A stretch of 64,000 bases of DNA from Albugo candida (lineage: Eukaryota > Oomycota > Peronosporomycetes > Albuginales > Albuginaceae), in the NCBI GenBank assembly GCA_905220665.1, contig CAJNAR010000154.1, positions 124,001-188,000 of the forward strand, read 5' to 3'. The translations under genes and the position numbers were made by a program. The number at the start of each line of letters is the position of its first letter. Position 1 is the first letter of the stretch. Positions 57,873 through 64,000 of this stretch are shown piece by piece. The notes beneath the pieces are model-generated. The model was not told where the DNA came from. It saw only the letters and a list, made by a program, of their open reading frames with translations, and searched no databases.

Positions 57873-59640
57873 TTATGCTGCGCAGGGACTGCCGGATAAC
57901 TTTTTCACAAATTTGAATGAAGTATCTGAACAAGCTACCTTGATGTTCAGCCTCTTCAACGTTTTAGCATCGCATTTGAAAATCCATACGTTGTTCTTTT
58001 TACGATCAGGCCACATTTTGTGACCATCTATTACTTCCTCAATTTCTTGACCAATGGTATGTCCAGCAGTTGTTATCACAGAATATTAGATGCGTTTCTG
58101 TGTAGTGATCGTATGCCCAATCCTGCCCTTTCCTACTTTTGACAACGCCTCTGTTCTCGAAAATCGTCGAAGGTCTCGTTGCTGCAAATGAAGGTCACTT
58201 GTAAAAATGGGTTACTTTTAAGGTGCTTTTGAATGCGACGAAGAACTTGGTCAGTAAGAAAATTCAATTTGCTTACGTGGCTGAATTTCCAGAAGAGGCT
58301 GTTTTTTATAAATTTATCTTCCCGCTCCTTGCTTGGAATTTTATAACCTCGGGTTTCATTTTCTCATTATCTACTACTTTCTTATAAACATTTGCTTCGA
58401 CAATCATCACTTTTACATTGTATCCTGTTGACGTGATGAGTAAAATGATGCCCATTTTCCATTTTAATGAATATTATTGACATCCACCGTGAGTGCTGAA
58501 ATGTAGTCTCCCGTTAAATAATCGAGTAGTCTGTAGCATTTAAGCTGAAATGTGCCAGAAAGCAACTTCTTTGCACCATCTTGAATGGAGAGGTGTAGCG
58601 TTGCTGATATTTCCGGGAAAAACGAGGTTTTGAGATACAGCTCGTCCATATGACCACAAGGAACCCATCGCCGTTCCCTTCCAAAACATTGGTCAGGCCA
58701 TCATTGCTGTTTTTTGGCAACGAACGTGCTACTCTAGTTGTCACGGTCAGAGATAAGTATCACGTGTTGGACTAACACAGTGCCAATCCGTCAAATATTG
58801 AGCCCAGTGATCATTATTATAAAGCGTGGGGGCTCTACACATGAGTATTATTTCCATCATGGAGATACTTACGTTGCTCTTGTCGAATCGAGAACCATTT
58901 CCGGCACCGCGCTCAAACATGTGGCAATTTTATGCAATATCCCCTCACGTTTGGATGGAACTTGGTACCAACATGTCGAATCCATCGTGTCGCAAACGTA
59001 ACATCTTTAATCCAATCATGAGGAGCAAATACTCGATTGACCAGCAGTGGATGCGTATCATCATCTAATGCTTTATCATTGGAGTCCATACAGGCAAGTT
59101 CCGCACCACTCATAATGATAGGATATCCAAGTGCTGACCAGATTATTTTGCACGGATTCGTGCTGAACAGAAACAGCCTGTTTACATGTTCGATTTTTGA
59201 GTCAGCTTGAACTAGTCTGTACGCTCGGAATGTGTGAATGCCATTTTTGGAATCAATGTCCATTAGATCCTCTAGCTCCCTTTTCTGGTTTGTCGCTCCG
59301 ATTTTCCAACATTCGTATGCGATTCCGAAAATAATGAGCTGCATCTTTTGAATCGACTACTTTTTCTGGCATCGATGTTTTCACGGGAATAATTTGAAAC
59401 AGCGTCCCACGCACTGTGTTAATTCCCGCACCAACTTCGTTTATCTCCACCTCCATTTGTCTCGAGAACGGAGAAATAGTTCCTGGTTCTCAAACAGGAA
59501 GAGCAGTAGGTCGAGCTTTTGACACCATGTGTCGACCCTTGAATAACTCCCCACGGTAGCGTTTTCCGCATGAACGAAATACCTGCATGTTTATATAACC
59601 ACCACACCAGGATAATTACGAGAGCTGGAGTGTTCCAGGT
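57873..59640 (-). pseudogene. F3 family gene, longest copy (II), frameshifted
   Basis: Minus-strand pieces from about 59640 to 57873 form the most complete F3. The N-terminus has a hydrophobic segment (ALVIILVWWLYKHAG) and then YCSSCLRTRNYFSVLE. The longest piece (59344-58913) contains FRAYRLVQADSKIEHVN, YPIIMSGAELACMDSNDKAL and DWIKDVTFATRWIRHVG. Further pieces are AVPEMVLDSTRAT, EISATLHLSIQDGAKK, LTGDYISALTVDVNNI and GIILLITSTGYNVKVMIVEA. The tail is ITTAGHTIGQEIEEVIDGHK. At least five frameshifts are needed to connect them. No known domain was recognised. Its 3' end lies 5 bp from the F1-C stop. Confidence 0.7.
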
Positions 59641-62388
59641 GCTCTTATATCTAACGATATTTGGTTGTATAGCCTTGGTTTGACTAATGCGCTCGCCTCA
59701 TTTGAATTCCGGATCGGCATATCAAAGGCTTTAGAGGCAACCACAGATGAAGCTTTTGCTGTTTTCTTCTTTGATTTTAAGCTGCAGACGAGGAAGTAGA
59801 AGTGGCCCTAAAACCAAATAGTATCGTCCACGTTGACCAAAACAGGGTCGCTCTACTGTAGTAAGAGCATTTTTATCCCGTACCGAGAAGAGTTGTTTGC
59901 CGAATGCTACTTACTCACATACTTTCCAAGATGCAACAATGCTTCTGGATACGTGAAAGACGCAACGTAAGCTCGACAAGTCTACGTAACCCCTTCTTTA
60001 GACGAAATTGGTTCTCAAAAGGTATCGAAAAGATCACGACACTTTTTTCATGCTGGGATTTTTAAATCCTGCCGTTACGACCTCTAGATTGGCACGAAAA
60101 CTTCCAGTCAGTATCGATGTTCTCAGTTGTCTCACGTTTTAAAAAGATAGTTTTCTCCGAGAATGGTGCCTGACATGTCCAATTGTTGACATGCATCCGT
60201 GGACGTAACCACCACACAAACATTCACTCTGGGAGTTTACAACTGTGTAATCTGACGACTACCAGGAGAGACTCCAATACCGATTTTCGAATTTGTGCGG
60301 AGTAGTGATGTCAGTAACTTTTTATTCGGAATGCGGAGTATCAGAGCGTGGCCCTCCTAAACCATCTCAGTCGTTGAGCATGCGGATCCGCTGCCGAATT
60401 CATTCGTTCGATCGATTCTCGGTAATGCGGGAAGCGGTTTAAGCACACCCAAGCAAAAAGCTTGGAAAATAATGTCTTCTAGGTTTGAAGTTAAAGCCAG
60501 ACTTAAGCTATATTCACACGGTAGGGGGGCGCATGATAAGATAACAAGGTAGTGAAAAGACCAGAAAAACAACGAAATAAAATTCTTGAAAACTAGAGTT
60601 TTGTGTGATCGGATAAATCACCAAGAAATCGTCCAAGATGACTTTTCGGGTTGAAAATTCGTTTGTGCAGCCTCCAAGTAGCTGTATGACAAAGCCTTTC
60701 TTTTACGCCGTCACATCATCTTTTTGGTGCGCTTTCGAATTATCGAAAACATTTCGCAATAATTCGCCTTACCCAAAATGTCTTTTTGCACCGCGCTGAC
60801 GCTTTTATATAATTCCAGAGTGTGCATTTATGCTATTTAGTTGAATTATATTGAACTTCAAATGAATGATTAGCAGTCACAGGAAATACATGTCGGTCCC
60901 AATTATATTTACGATTTAATAACAGCCGGAACTTTCTAAAACGATAAAGAATGCGCACGCTTTGTAGCTAATATTGGCTTTTCGCGTTTTATGATAAGAT
61001 TTATAGCAAGTTATATGTCAAGCAGCCTGAAACTTCTGCAGCGCCTATTCTCGGATAGTATTACACATCTATTTTCGAACTATAACAGTCAATCCTTCCA
61101 AAGCTTTCTGACATCCACACTAAAGCGAGACGAATCTTTTGATGATCGACATTCAAGATAGTCTCTAGGACGTAGCGGTTTCGAAAAATATAGAAGCGTA
61201 TACATCAAACTCGTTAAGGAGTATCAAGTTTTGTAGTCTCTATGAAATCGCTTCAGTGAAAGTTGAAAAAAGATTGCGACACCACCCTTGGATTTATCTC
61301 ATTGAAATCGAAGCTGCTAGAAGTATATTCTGATAACGCTTCTATTCTTAGAAACATTATTCTTGATGCATAGTGGAAGCGAATTCTCATTACTATCAGA
61401 TAAGTTATAGCTGGTCTGAAAGTAGCCAAAAAAAATGCTTGATATCCGATGACTGTACAGTACATTGTCTTTGTTTGTGAGTATTGCATTCTCGCTGCAC
61501 TGACACATACATGCATACGATAGTAAAACAACCCACTATACTCAATTATATTATACGAGCTTACTGATATATTTCATTTTTAGGGATTCTTAAGAATCAG
61601 AACACTTCTCCCCCCCCGCTATGTACGGAGCGCGTATATCGCATGACGCTTAGCATTCATAAGTAATAGTCTTCAGGAAAGCTATACGCAATTCTTTCTG
61701 CGCTCGAATCTCATTGCATTCTCACCCAGTATATTGACTGGTTTAAGACGTGACAGAAGATTTCCATGCTGCGTTGGCAAATAATGAGTGTTCCGCGATG
61801 CAATGCTTCATGAGATACTACATTTCGGGTCATAAAGCTTTTCTTGTGCAGCCAAAGAAGTTTAAATAGAATCCATACTTTTTTTGACCTGGAAGAATTG
61901 TAAAATTGTGGTTTAAAAACACCTAATGAATACATATCCGTAGACGCGTAATTTTCGTCTTCGAGTCCATCCTATGTCTTCGTTCTAATCTTTTCCTTGA
62001 TGAATGATACTAATGCTGGTGCTCTATACAGTCAAGACCTCGATGTCTTGAAGAAAACAAGCACATTTCAAATCCATGAATTCCATTAGTCAGCTACGCA
62101 ACCTTCTCCAAGAATAGAAGACGAAAATCAGCTCATTCCCAAACAAGAAGCTGAGTGAGGTAAAACGTTTAAGGTAAGTATCTCGATATGGTCTTCTCGT
62201 AACAGTCAAATTATCACACTTAGATGTCTCGAAAAATCAGGATAGTTTATCGTGGTCACTACTTTTGTGCATTATAACGCTGATGATTTTTATTTTTGAG
62301 TACTCAGAAGCGCTTACAATTGCTCTGTCGCTCTCATCCGGTTTGGGTAATTGGTTCCAAATAATTATACCAAGAAGAAATATCCCTT
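59641..62388. other. Long stretch without a supported gene
   Basis: Only short unsupported frames, for example 60357-60572, 61253-61531 and 61711-61935 on the minus strand. No similarity to F1, F2 or F3 and no transposon ends were seen. Confidence 0.5.
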
Positions 62389-62727
62389 ATGAGCTACCCT
62401 GAGCAAGTGGCTCAACTTAACGGAAATGCATTAGAGGTAGATAATTATAGAGAGAGAGCCTGCAGCATATCAAAAACTACAGATTTTGGAGAAGATATTT
62501 TCCCCTCAACTTTCCCTTATCTGTCAAAGGGGAAATGGTTCCTCATTAACCATGAGAGCGTCCATTTGTGAATTTGTGAGGACAAGTGTGCTACAGCAGC
62601 GCCTATGGTAGATTATCTAGGTGGAAAAGTCTTAGTCACATGTACTGGACCAAAGTATTATCACGTGGAAAAGAGAAATTCTTCAGTGCAATATTGGGGA
62701 GCAATCGCGCTGCTGATTAGAATTTAG
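62389..62727 (+). pseudogene. Unrecognised 112-codon frame with one in-frame TGA
   Basis: One frame runs from the ATG at 62389 (MSYPEQVAQLNGNALEVDNY) to the TAG ending at 62727, with a single TGA at 62569-62571. The part after the stop is just as protein-like (ICEDKCATAAPMVDYLGGKV, then GPKYYHVEKRNSSVQYWG), so the TGA probably interrupts a real coding exon. No family is recognised. It could be an exon of a spliced gene, though no splice signals were established. Confidence 0.35.
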
Positions 62728-64000
62728 ACACTGATGAGATCATTTGTGGTACACATAGAGTAATATTGAATCAGTCGATCAGTTGGAGTTTCGGAGGTCA
62801 CACCATGACCGCCTAGTGTTGCCTTTTTTTCAATTGATCATGCACCAAACGAGAAATCAGCGACAAATAAAGTAATAAGTCTGCATTATCTGTCGACATT
62901 CCCAGAAGTTTTTTTCTAGAATGCTTAACCGTCTAGTGCTGCTCCAAGACCCAATAAGAAGTTGTGTCTATGGTGGTCAAGGTTCATAATTCTCCTATAA
63001 TGAAGTTGATATTCTACGTGTGGAACGAGACTTATAAATGATTGTAAAATGAACTTTCACCGGCCGTTTTCACATCGATGATTATGACCAATAGATCGGT
63101 AATCTTCCTCAAATGAGATGGCACGGAAGGACGTATATCGTCTATGATACATCGAGGTTATATAAAGTATTTTTCGCTGTAAGCCAATCCAAACTATTTC
63201 CTCATCGCGGCAACTCAATCGTGTCTCCTGCTGAAAAATTGACAGTTGCAAAATTACATACTATGTGAAGCTATAAAAATCCTCCATCTCAGAACCATTT
63301 CAAGAATTTGTGTTTATTTCACGATGGGGAGGTAACGCCATCCCCTTTTATCAGTTAATAGCTACACTTTCTTCTTAGATCTCTCTACGGGTGCGCGATA
63401 CTGTTCGCTATATACATCATACAACTGCCCAAGATCAAAAGGATGATAACTTAGTACCGTATATAGCATGAGCGGAACAAAAGGTGTACGTTCTCAAAAT
63501 TCATTGCACTAAAAATGGATGCTGGTAGGCATAGGCAACTCTGTCCGAACATACTACCAAAGAATGGTACTTCAAGAAACAGGAACGCGCAAGTAACCCC
63601 ATTATTTTATGACGCGATGCAAAATAGTAACGAGTAGTAAAATTATAGAACGAAATGGTCAAGTTCAGTGAACGAGGCTTCAGATACGTATCCAAACACG
63701 CACTAGTGAACTGAATTCCCAAATCTTTCACCCGATAGGTCGAGTAGAAGTGCAAAAAATGATCAGTTCATTAATAGTTCAGTTATGTAGACAAACTTGA
63801 AAAAGTTGACGGAAATTCAACACGAAGCCGCAGATTCAAGCTTGCGCAACAAGACGCACAAGTAAAGGGTGTGGTATTCATCGATCGGCATGCAAATGTG
63901 GCATTCAGCTTCGGTCCATTGACCTATCAAACGCTCAAATTGATGTTACAGCAAGCCTGATCCATGGCAATGACGTCTATGATTGCACTGCGATGATTTG
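62728..64000. other. No supported gene to the end of the window
   Basis: Short unsupported frames only (63057-63251 and 63501-63755 on the minus strand). Confidence 0.45.

Noticed and set aside
1..64000. tRNA or rRNA genes
   Set aside because: No stretch with a tRNA cloverleaf consensus or rRNA sequence was recognised by eye; a tRNAscan run would be needed to be certain.

Overview
The window looks like a repeat-rich, accessory region of an oomycete genome. An Albugo-type obligate parasite is my best guess, from family resemblance only and unproven. The reasons are intronless or nearly intronless genes, one 64-nt GT-AG intron, a KIX/LRR protein of a type I associate with oomycetes, Copia, Mutator-like, Tc1-like and LINE remnants, and a family of secreted cysteine-rich proteins with no recognised domain. 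Only three long genes are intact: an IQ-motif coiled-coil protein (11.1-13.1 kb), a KIX/F-box-like/LRR protein (13.3-14.8 kb) and a 707-residue secreted protein (25.2-27.3 kb).

The main finding concerns three unnamed gene families, called here F1, F2 and F3. F1 is the large secreted protein. It carries four spaced copies of one cysteine unit, C-x2-C-x(33-41)-C-x(4-5)-C. The window holds one intact F1 gene (B) and four broken ones (A, C, D, E). F2 is a smaller protein with one short intron, present as two broken copies. F3 is a larger protein that is broken everywhere, with two good copies, one split copy and one possible tail. F3, F1 and F2 sit in a fixed order: F3 tail-to-tail with F1, and F1 head-to-head with F2. 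The block occurs at 0.8-10.4 kb (F3+, F1-, F2+) and inverted at 53.3-59.6 kb (F2-, F1+, F3-). Part of a third block is probably at 20.7-35.8 kb.

Layout: 0.8-6.4 kb, F3 copy split by a 5.1-kb Copia element with a perfect 5-bp target duplication; 6.4-8.6 kb, F1-A; 9.6-10.4 kb, F2-I; 11-15 kb, the two ordinary genes; 15-21 kb, degraded sequence with F1-E at 19 kb and a possible F3 tail at 20.7 kb; 21.2-35.8 kb, F1-D cut in two by a second Copia element (21404-34148, minus strand). That element's gag and pol are separated by about 8 kb of other DNA, which contains the only intact F1 gene. Then 39.3-40.5 kb, a Tc1-like element with TIRs and TA target sites; 42.7-43.3 kb, another F3 copy; 44.7-46.9 kb, LINE remnants; 48.0-51.3 kb, a Mutator-like element with 194-bp TIRs, a perfect 9-bp target duplication and a transposase fused to an OTU-like domain; 53.3-59.6 kb, the inverted F2-F1-F3 block; 59.6-64 kb, mostly featureless.

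The sequence suggests birth-and-death evolution of a secreted-protein cluster in a transposon-rich region. The role of F1-F3 in host interaction is inference only. All homologies among copies were judged by eye from nucleotide and translated alignments.
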